A stretch of 37,065 nucleotides of DNA from CAZEDU01 sp964511185. Its GTDB lineage: Bacteria > Myxococcota > Myxococcia > Myxococcales > Myxococcaceae. Position 1 is the stretch's first letter; every line of letters starts with the position of its first letter. Shown one piece after another: positions 30,596-37,065 of the stretch. The notes under the pieces were generated by a model. The model worked only from the letters and a program-made list of their open reading frames with translations, ran no database searches and was not told the DNA's origin. Both the position numbers and the translations under genes were made by a program. The stretch spans positions 1-37,065 of the forward strand of contig CAZEDU010000044.1 in assembly GCA_964511185.1 (NCBI GenBank), given 5' to 3'.

Positions 30596-32102
30596 CGTGG
30601 CGCACCAGCTCGACCAAGGTGCGGACGCCCACGCCGGTCGCGCCCTTCGCGTAGTAGCCGCGCTCCTTCGGGCTCTGCGACGGACCGGCGATGTCCAGGT
30701 GCACCCAGGGCGTCTTGCCGACGAACTCCTTCAGGAAGACCGCCGCGTTGATCGCGCCGCCCCACCGCTCGCCGGAGTTCTTCATGTCGGCCACGTCGGA
30801 GCGCAGCGCGTCCTTCTGCAGGTCGTGGATGGGCAGGCGCCACAGCTCTTCGCCCGCGCGCTTGGCGGCCTCGAGCACCTCGGCCATGAACGCGTCGTTG
30901 TCCCCGAACGCCCCGACGACGTAGTGGCCGAGCGCGATCATGCAGGCGCCGGTCAGCGTGGCGAGGTCGACGATCGCCGCCGGCTTGAGCTCGTTGGCGT
31001 AGGTGAGGATGTCCCCCAGCACCAGGCGGCCTTCCGCGTCCGTGTTGGTGATCTCCACCGTCTTGCCCAGGCGTGACACGAGCACGTCGCCGGGGCGGTA
31101 GGCGGTGCCCGACGGCATGTTCTCGCAGGCGCCCATCAGCGCGTGCACGGGGAAGGGCGGCGCGAGCGTGCCGATCACCCGCATCGCGCCGAGCACCGCG
31201 GCCGAGCCGGCCATGTCGGTCTTCATGTCCACCATGCCCTCGGCGGTCTTGAGCGACAGCCCGCCGGAGTCGAAGGTGATCGCCTTCCCGACCAGCACCA
31301 GGGGCGCGCGCTTGGCCGCGGCGGCGTCCTTGGGCACGTAGCGCAGGTGAATGAGCTTGGGCTCCTCGGCGCTGCCTTGGGTGACGGCGAGGAACATGCC
31401 CATCTTGAGCTTTTCGATCTCCTTGCGCCCCAAGACCTGCACCTCGAGCCCGACCTGCTTGGCGGCCGCGGTCGCCTCTTCGGCGAGCTTGCTGGGTGTC
31501 ATTACGCCGGCGGGCTCGTTGACCAGATCGCGCGCCCAGTTGGTCGCATCGGCGACGCGTCGGCCCAGGTCGAGCATCTGGGTGAGGTGCCGGTCCTTCT
31601 TCACGTTCTTCGGCAGCACCACCTGAACGCGATCCACGCCGTTCGACTTCTCGTCCTTGCCGCCGGTCCGGTAGCGGTCGAACCGGTACGCGCCGAGCGC
31701 GGCGCCTTCGACCACCGCGCGCAGGTCTTCGTCCAGCGGGCGATCGGCGAGCAGCGTGACGAGCGCGCTCTTCGCCTTCACCCGCGCGGCGGCCTTGACG
31801 CCGCGGCCGATCGCCAGCCGCAGCGACTCGGTCGTCGCCCTGGCGCGCGCGCCCACGCCCACCAGCACCACGCGCGTCGACGGCAGCTTGCCGTGCGTGT
31901 GAAAGACGAACGTCTGGTCCGCCTTGCCGCGGAAGCCCTCCTGCGCCGCCACGTCGGCGAGCAGCCCGCGCAGCCGCTTGTTCAACGTGGCGAGCGGCTC
32001 GGAAGGACCCTTCTTGTCGGTGAGCTCGGACTCGAAGACGGGGACGATGATGACGTCGGCCTTGGCACGGGTGGCGTCCTGGGACGCGAAGCTGAAGTTC
32101 AT
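30579..32102 (-). CDS. pepA: Leucyl aminopeptidase (M17 family)
   Basis: A 507-residue di-zinc exopeptidase. Metal ligands and catalytic residues are in VGKAITFDSGGLSLK, VDMKTDMAGSAAVLGA and the family signature NTDAEGRLVLGD. The start at 32102 gives MNFSFASQDATRAKADV; TATACC lies 9 bases before it. In-frame upstream codons at 32147 are less likely. The last five residues (GGLSP) and the stop are encoded by REP-like locus E, so the native C-terminus was probably altered by the repeat. Convergent with glnA. Confidence 0.93.
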   Translation of the reverse strand: MNFSFASQDATRAKADVIIVPVFESELTDKKGPSEPLATLNKRLRGLLADVAAQEGFRGKADQTFVFHTHGKLPSTRVVLVGVGARARATTESLRLAIGRGVKAAARVKAKSALVTLLADRPLDEDLRAVVEGAALGAYRFDRYRTGGKDEKSNGVDRVQVVLPKNVKKDRHLTQMLDLGRRVADATNWARDLVNEPAGVMTPSKLAEEATAAAKQVGLEVQVLGRKEIEKLKMGMFLAVTQGSAEEPKLIHLRYVPKDAAAAKRAPLVLVGKAITFDSGGLSLKTAEGMVDMKTDMAGSAAVLGAMRVIGTLAPPFPVHALMGACENMPSGTAYRPGDVLVSRLGKTVEITNTDAEGRLVLGDILTYANELKPAAIVDLATLTGACMIALGHYVVGAFGDNDAFMAEVLEAAKRAGEELWRLPIHDLQKDALRSDVADMKNSGERWGGAINAAVFLKEFVGKTPWVHLDIAGPSQSPKERGYYAKGATGVGVRTLVELVRHGGLSP

Positions 32103-32111
32103 GGGCGGCAC

Positions 32112-32117
32112 GGTATA
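32112..32117 (-). promoter_or_regulatory. Candidate -10 element (TATACC) 9 bases before a start codon
   Basis: On the minus strand TATACC precedes the leucyl aminopeptidase ATG by 9 bases, with no Shine-Dalgarno. The hexamer and spacing are identical to those before the DsbA-like lipoprotein gene. Confidence 0.5.
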
Positions 32118-32181
32118 GAGCAGCGGTCTTCTGTTCGCCATTGCCATGCGGCGATCCGCCCGCTAGGTCTAGGCCCCCTCG

Positions 32182-33075
32182 ATGCCCTCCTTGCTCTTGC
32201 ACCTGGCAGCCGTCGAGCGGCTGAGCGCGCAGAAGGGCGACCTGCCCGAGGAGATCGCCCGCGCGCTCGACGAGGACATCGAGTACGCCCGCTTCGGCGC
32301 CGCGCTCGCCTCCTTGCCGGACTTCGAGGGCGTCTTCGGGCTGGGCGGGGTGCGCCACCTGTGGATCGATCGAGAGCCGCACCGGTTCTCTCGGCTCTTC
32401 CACGCCGCGGCGCCCATCGGCTTTGGCCTCAAGGTCGCCGAGCTGGTCGCCAACGGCGCCCTGGTCGGCACCGAGGCGGGGCTCGCCTTCGTCTCGGGCT
32501 ACTTCAGCCACGTCTGCGTCGATCGCGGCTTGAGGCCGCTCACCGAGAAGCTGGTCGCCAAGGAGCGGCGGCACGGCGAGAGCGGGCGCGCGGCGCTTCG
32601 ACGCGTGGAGTGGGCGCAGGCTGTCACCTACGTCGAGGCGTGCTACGGCGCCGACGTGCTCGGCCACCCGGGCATCCGCCGCCACCTGCAGATCCACAAG
32701 CGGCAGGGCGTGCCGGTGCGCGGCGTCGGCCGCGGCCTGTTCGAGCTGGTGCGGCTCGCGTCGCAGGAGACGCTGGGGGAAGCCCCGACCAAGGCGCAGG
32801 TCGACGACTGGGTGCGCGGCCTCTACACGGCCAGCCTGGTGATGAGCACCCCAGCCGTGCGAGCGACCATGCTGTGGCGAGGCTCCGCGCACGCGGTGGT
32901 CCTGCGGGGCCCCGACGTCGACCTGATGGCCGAGGTGGACCAGTCCCTCGCGGCCGCCCGCACCATGTTGATCCAGCTCGCGCGGCTCATCCGTTTGGGC
33001 AGGTTCACTCCACGCAGTCGACAGAAGTTCCTCGAGTCCTTCCCCGAAGGCGGCATCGAGGCCTGCCTGGCTTAG
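32182..33075 (+). CDS. Putative zinc-dependent phospholipase C-like protein
   Basis: A 297-residue all-helical protein. The pattern LLLHLAAVERL, FGAALASLPDF, FVSGYFSHVCVDRGLRP, and later His-bearing helices (GIRRHLQIHKR) is reminiscent of the zinc-dependent phospholipase C/S1-P1 nuclease-like fold, where scattered His and Asp residues bind zinc. No signal peptide is visible, so it would be cytoplasmic. It is divergent from the leucyl aminopeptidase. Assignment rests on motif pattern only; a helical protein of unrelated family is possible. Confidence 0.5.
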   Translation: MPSLLLHLAAVERLSAQKGDLPEEIARALDEDIEYARFGAALASLPDFEGVFGLGGVRHLWIDREPHRFSRLFHAAAPIGFGLKVAELVANGALVGTEAGLAFVSGYFSHVCVDRGLRPLTEKLVAKERRHGESGRAALRRVEWAQAVTYVEACYGADVLGHPGIRRHLQIHKRQGVPVRGVGRGLFELVRLASQETLGEAPTKAQVDDWVRGLYTASLVMSTPAVRATMLWRGSAHAVVLRGPDVDLMAEVDQSLAAARTMLIQLARLIRLGRFTPRSRQKFLESFPEGGIEACLA

Positions 33076-33082
33076 CGTCGCT

Positions 33083-33098
33083 GGCCTTTCGCAAGGCC
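33083..33098 (+). terminator. Hairpin after the phospholipase-like gene
   Basis: GGCCTT-TCGC-AAGGCC is a perfect 6-bp stem with a tetraloop, 7 bases after the stop codon. The following sequence has only short T stretches, so it may be a weak terminator or an mRNA 3' end stabiliser. Confidence 0.45.
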
Positions 33099-33147
33099 GC
33101 TTCGTTTCGAGACAGTCAGCGGCCTTCAGAGCGGGCGAGCCGGCATA

Positions 33148-33178
33148 CCGAGGGAATTCACCTGCTGTGATTCCTCGG
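33148..33178 (+). promoter_or_regulatory. Long imperfect inverted repeat ahead of the TauE-like gene
   Basis: CCGAGGGAATTCAC (33148-33161) and GTGATTCCTCGG (33167-33178) pair over 12 positions with two single-base bulges and a 5-base loop. It lies 14 bases before the GTG at 33193, so it could be an operator or a 5' leader hairpin. Confidence 0.45.
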
Positions 33179-33192
33179 GGCTTGGGCCTATC

Positions 33193-33969
33193 GTGGGCCT
33201 CGTGCACGCGCTCTTCCTCATCGTCACCGGGCTCATCGCTGGAGGGCTCGGGTCGATGTTGGGGTTGGGCGGCGGCATCCTGCTCGTACCGGCGATGGTG
33301 CTGTTGTTCGATGTTCCACTCGAGCAGGCGGTGCCGGCGTCGCTGCTGTGCGTGGTGGCCAGCTCCAGCGGCGCGGCGGCCAGCCACGTCGAGAGTCACC
33401 TGGCCGACGTTCGCCTCGCGCTCTCGTTGGAGCTCTCCACCGTCGCCGGGGCGCTCCTCGGAGGGCTGGCGGCCGGGTTCCTGGCGCCGGCGGTCATCGC
33501 CGTGGTCTTCGGGACGTTCATGCTGGTGCTCGGCGTGCAGTTCGTCGTCCCTCGGCGGGGGCTCGAGCCGAGCGCGCAGGAGCGGCCGCAGCGCTACTGG
33601 CTGGGCGTTTCGGGCTCGCTGGTCGCCGGCGGGTTGTCGGCGCTACTCGGCGTGGGCGGCGGGCCGCTCAAGGTACCGTTGATGGCGCTCGGCATGCGCG
33701 TGCCTTTCAAGGTCGCGAGCGCGACCAGCAACCTGATGATCGGCGTCACCGCCGCGGCCAGCGTCGCGACCTACGCCTGGCGCGGTCAGGTGAACTTGGC
33801 GCTGGTGGCGCCGTTGGTGGTCGGTGTTCTGGGAGGCGCATGGGTGGGCAGCCGCGCGATGGTGGCGGCCCCCACGCGCTGGTTGAAGGCGCTCTTCGCG
33901 GTCGTCCTGTTCGTGATCGCCGCGCAGATGCTGTGGAAGGGGGGCAGTGCTTTATGGATGACCAGGTGA
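33193..33969 (+). CDS. TauE/SafE-family sulfite/anion exporter
   Basis: A 258-residue membrane protein with the duplicated four-helix architecture of the TSUP (TauE/SafE) family. The two half repeats are marked by GSMLGLGGGILLVPAMVLL and SALLGVGGGPLKVPLMAL. Members export sulfite, sulfoacetate or related anions; the substrate here is not visible. The start may be GTG 33193 or GTG 33202. The 3' end overlaps the DUF1634 gene by 16 bases. Confidence 0.85.
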   Translation: MGLVHALFLIVTGLIAGGLGSMLGLGGGILLVPAMVLLFDVPLEQAVPASLLCVVASSSGAAASHVESHLADVRLALSLELSTVAGALLGGLAAGFLAPAVIAVVFGTFMLVLGVQFVVPRRGLEPSAQERPQRYWLGVSGSLVAGGLSALLGVGGGPLKVPLMALGMRVPFKVASATSNLMIGVTAAASVATYAWRGQVNLALVAPLVVGVLGGAWVGSRAMVAAPTRWLKALFAVVLFVIAAQMLWKGGSALWMTR

Positions 33970-34325
33970 AGGCCAAGGCGGTGGAGGTCGACGTGGCTCA
34001 GCCGCTCGGCACCACGGTGCCGCGGACGCGGGCTTTCCCCGCAGAGTGGGTGGTGGCTCAGATTCTACGCGTCGGCGCGGTCACCGCCGGCGCGTTGTTT
34101 TTGAGCTCGCTGGTCCTCGAGCTCCTGCCGCGCACCGAGCTGGTCAACGTCGCCATCGACGTGCTCCGGAAGTGCGCGATGGGCGCGCTGCTCTTGACGC
34201 CGCTGGTGCGGATCGTCGCGGCGGGCGCGGTGCTGGGGCTGCGCGGCGAGCCGCGGTATGCGCTGTACGCGGCCGGCGTGCTCGCCTTGCTGGGCATCGC
34301 CGTGGGCGCGGGCTTCGCCGCGTAG
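33954..34325 (+). CDS. DUF1634 membrane protein
   Basis: A 123-residue protein with three membrane helices (ILRVGAVTAGALFLSSLVLE, MGALLLTPLVRIVAAGAVL, and AAGVLALLGIAVGAGFAA), the layout of DUF1634. This family is commonly encoded directly after TauE-type transporters, as here. The ATG at 33954 overlaps the TauE gene by 16 bases, so the two are probably translated together. It likely acts as an accessory subunit. It is convergent with the ScfR-type gene, with only two bases between the stops. Confidence 0.8.
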   Translation: MDDQVKAKAVEVDVAQPLGTTVPRTRAFPAEWVVAQILRVGAVTAGALFLSSLVLELLPRTELVNVAIDVLRKCAMGALLLTPLVRIVAAGAVLGLRGEPRYALYAAGVLALLGIAVGAGFAA

Positions 34326-34327
34326 AG

Positions 34328-35821
34328 CTACTTCGGCGGCTTGGCCGACTCGTGCGTGAGCAGCGGAGAGAAGAAGCAGTCCTTCTTCGTGTACTCGTCG
34401 AACGAAAACGCGAAGCGGTAGCTCGCGGCCGCGCGCTGGTTGCAGTCGGTGCGCTCGCAAAACCGACACGAGATGCCGGTGGGCACCGCGTCCTTCTTCA
34501 GGTCGGTCGTCGGCAAGGCGTAGGCCAGGTACTTCGCGTTCTCCGCGTGGGTGCCCAGGCCGATGGAGTAGGCGGTGCCGCGGACGATCGAGCCCTCGAC
34601 CGGCTGGAGCTGCACCTTGGCGAAGCAGAAGTAGTTCGTGCCGTCGGGCATCGTCGAGTACTGCCGGGTGAGCTGCGACGGGTTCAAGAAGGCGACGTGC
34701 ACGGCCCACTTGGCGCACGAGCCGCCGCCGGTCGCGAACTTGAGCCCGGTGCCGCTGTAGCGCTTCGAGATGTTGCCCGCGACGTCGGCGCGCAAGAAGT
34801 GAAACGGCACGCCGGTGCGCTTGGGGTCCGACAGGTTGCACAGCCGGTGCGCGACGGTCTCGTAGGTGGTCCCGAAGATGTTCGAGAGCAGCTCGACGTC
34901 GTAGCGCGTGCGCTCCACCTCGCGGAAGAACTCGCCGTAGGAGAGCAGCAGCGCGCCGGAGAGGTAGTTGGCGAGGTTCACCTTGATCAGCCGCGGCGTC
35001 TCGGTGTGGCGGAGCGCGCCGGCCGCCAGGATGCGCTCGAGCAGCCGCTCGCGATCGAGGATGAGCAGCCCCACCGACGCCGCGAGCTGGAACTTGAGCG
35101 GCTGCTCGGTGAGGTGCGGTGAGACGGTCAGCGTCTGCTTCTCGGGGTCCAGCCGGCGCACCACCGAGCTCGCCGAGGGCGCCTCTTCGAACAGCACGCG
35201 GTAGCCGAAGCGCTCCTCCAACAGTCGGATCAGCTGGCTCGAGGTGACCTGGCGCTCGAGCCGGAAGTCGCGCCGGAGCGCCTCGGCCTGCTCCTCGAGC
35301 TCGGGGAAGTAGTTCCGGTGCTGCTCGAGGAAGTCGGTGACTTCGTCGAACGGCGAGTAGTCGAAGCGCAGCCCCGGCGCGGACGCGCCGTTCTGCGTGC
35401 GCGCGCGCTCCTCCACCGACAGCTGCGCGAGCACGTTCTCGAGCTGGGAGCGCGTGTTCTTGTACAGGTTGAAGAGCGCCGCCACGGTGCCCGCGAGCTT
35501 GGGCTCGGCCGACAGGTGCTGGATCGACTCGGGGTCGATCTCCAGGCTGCGCAAGAGCGGCTCGTCGAGCAGCTTCGCCAGCGCGTCGTCGGCGCGGCCT
35601 TCGCCGAGCGTGGCCATGAACTGCTCGGGGTCTTGCTCGAAGTAGCGCAGCGCCTTCCACAGGAGCGGGAAAGGCATCACGCGCTTTCCCTTCTCGATGA
35701 GGTTCAAGTACGCGGGGCTCACGCCCAGGTCGCGCGCGGCGTCGAGCTGCTTGATGTTCCGCGCCAACCGGAGGGCGCGGATCTTCAGGCCGACGTTGGC
35801 GTTGAGCGCGTTCTCGTTCAT
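34328..35821 (-). CDS. ScfR-type XRE transcriptional regulator (IrrE-like, RamB/PrpR-like)
   Basis: A 497-residue regulator. An XRE helix-turn-helix is at about 13-60 (KIRALRLARNIKQLDAARDLGVS). The middle has the IrrE/ImmA-like fold, but no HExxH zinc motif is present at the expected place (FQLAASVGLLILDRERLLE), so it should not be a protease. The C-terminal part includes a CxxC-type cluster, ISCRFCERTDCNQRAAASY, and SYGEFFREVERTRYDVELL. This architecture is that of short-chain fatty acyl-CoA regulators such as RamB and PrpR/MccR. It is divergent from a MaoC/acyl-CoA dehydrogenase pair, its likely target. An alternative GTG start is at 35836. Confidence 0.85.
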   Translation of the reverse strand: MNENALNANVGLKIRALRLARNIKQLDAARDLGVSPAYLNLIEKGKRVMPFPLLWKALRYFEQDPEQFMATLGEGRADDALAKLLDEPLLRSLEIDPESIQHLSAEPKLAGTVAALFNLYKNTRSQLENVLAQLSVEERARTQNGASAPGLRFDYSPFDEVTDFLEQHRNYFPELEEQAEALRRDFRLERQVTSSQLIRLLEERFGYRVLFEEAPSASSVVRRLDPEKQTLTVSPHLTEQPLKFQLAASVGLLILDRERLLERILAAGALRHTETPRLIKVNLANYLSGALLLSYGEFFREVERTRYDVELLSNIFGTTYETVAHRLCNLSDPKRTGVPFHFLRADVAGNISKRYSGTGLKFATGGGSCAKWAVHVAFLNPSQLTRQYSTMPDGTNYFCFAKVQLQPVEGSIVRGTAYSIGLGTHAENAKYLAYALPTTDLKKDAVPTGISCRFCERTDCNQRAAASYRFAFSFDEYTKKDCFFSPLLTHESAKPPK

Positions 35822-35848
35822 CGGGCGAGGCGGCACGACTCATCGCCG

Positions 35849-35881
35849 AATTGTCGGCAATTTTCAAATGGCCGACTCGGC
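35849..35881. promoter_or_regulatory. Palindromes between the ScfR-type and MaoC-like genes
   Basis: AATTG-TCGG-CAATT (35849-35862) overlaps GCCGA-ATTG-TCGGC (35846-35859), and a further perfect palindrome GCCGACTCGGC lies at 35871-35881. Clustered dyads next to the divergent start codons make this the likely operator of the ScfR-type regulator. Confidence 0.5.
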
Positions 35882-35965
35882 GGCTCGCCCGCTGAGCTTG
35901 CCGGAGCCTCGGCGGGTGCACACCCTCTCTCGAGCAGGCTTGGCGAGCAGTCTCGGGAGGCGTTC

Positions 35966-36496
35966 ATGCCCCAGCGGAAGCTCCGGCAGACCGGTCGCTA
36001 CTTCGAGGACTTCGCCGTCGGCGACGTCTACCGGCACCACTGGGGCCGCACGCTCACCGAAGGCGAGTGCGCGATGTTCGCCACCTGGACGCTGCAAGCG
36101 AACCCGCTCTACTTCAACCAGGCCTACGCGCGCGCCCTGGGTCACCCGACCTGCCCGGCGAGCCCGCTCTTGGTGATGAACGTGGTCTTCGGGTTGTCGG
36201 TCGAGGACCTGTCGGAGCAGGCGCTCGCGCACCTGGGCTACTGGAACATGGTGTTCGAGGCGCCGGTGTACCCAGGCGCCACGCTCACTGCCGAGTCCAC
36301 GGTGCTCGACAAGCGGCTCTCGGAGTCGAAGAACGACCGCGGCATCGTGCACGTGCGCACGCTGGGCCGGGCCGACGGCGGCGCGCCGGTGCTCACCTAC
36401 GAGCGGAAGATCTTGGTCAAGCGCCGCGCGGCCTACGCCTCGGAGCAGGACGCCGCTTGGCCGCCGGGCCTGGTCGAGCAGGGGGCCGCGCGATGA
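35966..36496 (+). CDS. MaoC-like hotdog-fold protein with altered active site
   Basis: A 176-residue protein of the MaoC/(R)-hydratase family, opening GRYFEDFAVGDVYRHHWGR. In the active family members the hydratase residues sit in a GDxNPIH motif; here the same place reads LQANPLYFN, so the catalytic Asp and His are both replaced (by Gln and Tyr). It may bind an acyl-CoA without hydrating it, or use a different mechanism. The start has GGGAGG five bases upstream. The stop overlaps the start of the acyl-CoA dehydrogenase (ATGA). Confidence 0.75.
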   Translation: MPQRKLRQTGRYFEDFAVGDVYRHHWGRTLTEGECAMFATWTLQANPLYFNQAYARALGHPTCPASPLLVMNVVFGLSVEDLSEQALAHLGYWNMVFEAPVYPGATLTAESTVLDKRLSESKNDRGIVHVRTLGRADGGAPVLTYERKILVKRRAAYASEQDAAWPPGLVEQGAAR

Positions 36497-37065
36497 AAAG
36501 CGGGGAGGGGCTCCGCGAAGAGCACCTGGCGATTCGGGAGTCGGTGCGTGACTTCGTCGCGCGCGAGGTGGTCCCCATCGCCAGCAAGCTCGACAACGCC
36601 GGCGAGGAGATCCCCATGCCGGTGATCGGTCAGATGGCCGAGCTGGGCTACTTCGGCCTCGTCGTGAGCCCCCAGCACGGCGGCAGCGGGCTCGACACGC
36701 TGTCGATGGCCATCGTCACCGAGGAGCTGTCGCGCGGTTGGCTGTCGGTCGGCAGCGTGATGACGCGCATGCTGATCGCCGCGACGCTGATCGAAGCGCA
36801 CGGCACGCCGGATCAGAAGAAGCGGCTGCTGCCGCGCATCTGCTCGGGCGAGGTGCTGACCGCGGCCGCCTTCACCGAGCCCGACGCGGGCAGCGACGCG
36901 GCCGCGATCAAGACGCGCGCGGTCAAGCAGGGTCCGCGCTACCTCGTCACCGGTGAGAAGGCGTGGTGCACCTTCGCCAACCGCGCCCACCTGCTCACCA
37001 CCACGGTGCGCACCGACCCCAAGTCGAAGAAGCACGAGGGCATCAGCATCCTGCTCGTCGAGAAG
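36493..37065 (+). CDS. Acyl-CoA dehydrogenase (3' end beyond the window)
   Basis: The first 191 residues of a flavin-dependent acyl-CoA dehydrogenase. Visible are the helical N-domain (LAIRESVRDFVAREVVPIA), LGYFGLVVSPQHGGSGLD, and the FAD/substrate region (AAAFTEPDAGSDAAAIKTRA, VTGEKAWCTFANRAHLL). The catalytic Glu and the C-terminal domain lie beyond base 37065. It overlaps the MaoC-like gene by four bases. Together with that gene and the ScfR-type regulator it suggests a small acyl-CoA oxidation operon. Confidence 0.9.
   Translation, partial: MKSGEGLREEHLAIRESVRDFVAREVVPIASKLDNAGEEIPMPVIGQMAELGYFGLVVSPQHGGSGLDTLSMAIVTEELSRGWLSVGSVMTRMLIAATLIEAHGTPDQKKRLLPRICSGEVLTAAAFTEPDAGSDAAAIKTRAVKQGPRYLVTGEKAWCTFANRAHLLTTTVRTDPKSKKHEGISILLVEK

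Noticed and set aside
33181..33201. TATCGT as a -10 for a leaderless TauE gene
   Set aside because: It overlaps the GTG at 33193 and is only 7 bases from the GTG at 33202, so spacing does not fit the pattern of the other genes.
30511..33399. A 962-residue open frame on the minus strand
   Set aside because: It covers the aminopeptidase in another frame and the antisense of the phospholipase-like gene, with the low-complexity composition of a shadow frame.

Overview
The window is dense, GC-rich chromosomal DNA with no phage, plasmid or insertion-sequence genes. The gene set fits a member of the Myxococcota (a deltaproteobacterial-type myxobacterium). It has a mevalonate pathway in a Gram-negative cell (LpxC and outer-membrane barrels are present), two proteins with the DUF4388 domain that is abundant in myxobacteria, a degenerate PilZ protein, an ScfR-type fatty-acid regulator, TPR-rich signalling proteins, and a basic histone-like tail on an EF-hand protein. 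Genus cannot be fixed from the sequence alone.

Layout. 1-2.2 kb: two mevalonate-pathway enzymes (mvaD, phosphomevalonate kinase). 2.3-6.2 kb: an Omp85-like barrel, divergent from a coupled pair of an alkaline-phosphatase-superfamily enzyme and an MprF-like flippase, ending in a bidirectional terminator shared with a tRNA-Leu(CAG). 6.4-11.4 kb (minus strand): a complete isc Fe-S operon in the order iscS-iscU-iscA-hscB-hscA-fdx, with a strong sigma70-like promoter but no iscR or iscX. 11.6-14.3 kb: a DsbD-type thiol transporter, a histone-H1-like/EF-hand fusion, and a small membrane protein divergent from a TetR regulator with paired operators. 15.1-21.6 kb: an M48 protease with TPRs, a secreted pilus-type domain, TPR and barrel proteins of unknown role, PilZ, and a pseudo-receiver/DUF4388/TPR protein. 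21.7-28.9 kb: ruvC-ruvA-ruvB, lpxC behind a sigma54-like promoter, a DsbA-like lipoprotein, DUF4388, pyrF and a lipoprotein. 29-37 kb: glutamine synthetase facing leucyl aminopeptidase, a putative zinc phospholipase-like protein, a TauE/DUF1634 pair, and an ScfR-type regulator divergent from a MaoC-like protein and an acyl-CoA dehydrogenase that runs off the end.

Non-coding structure. A 13-bp palindrome, GGGGACTGTCCCC, occurs at five intergenic sites, four times as a tandem pair, and one copy supplies the 3' end of a gene. At least seven genes have a -10-like hexamer only 8-12 bases before the start codon and no Shine-Dalgarno sequence, which suggests leaderless transcripts.

The best candidates for something undescribed are the H1-tail/EF-hand protein, the REP-like family, the Glu-substituted receiver, the 50-residue insert in IscS, and the phosphodiesterase-flippase pair.
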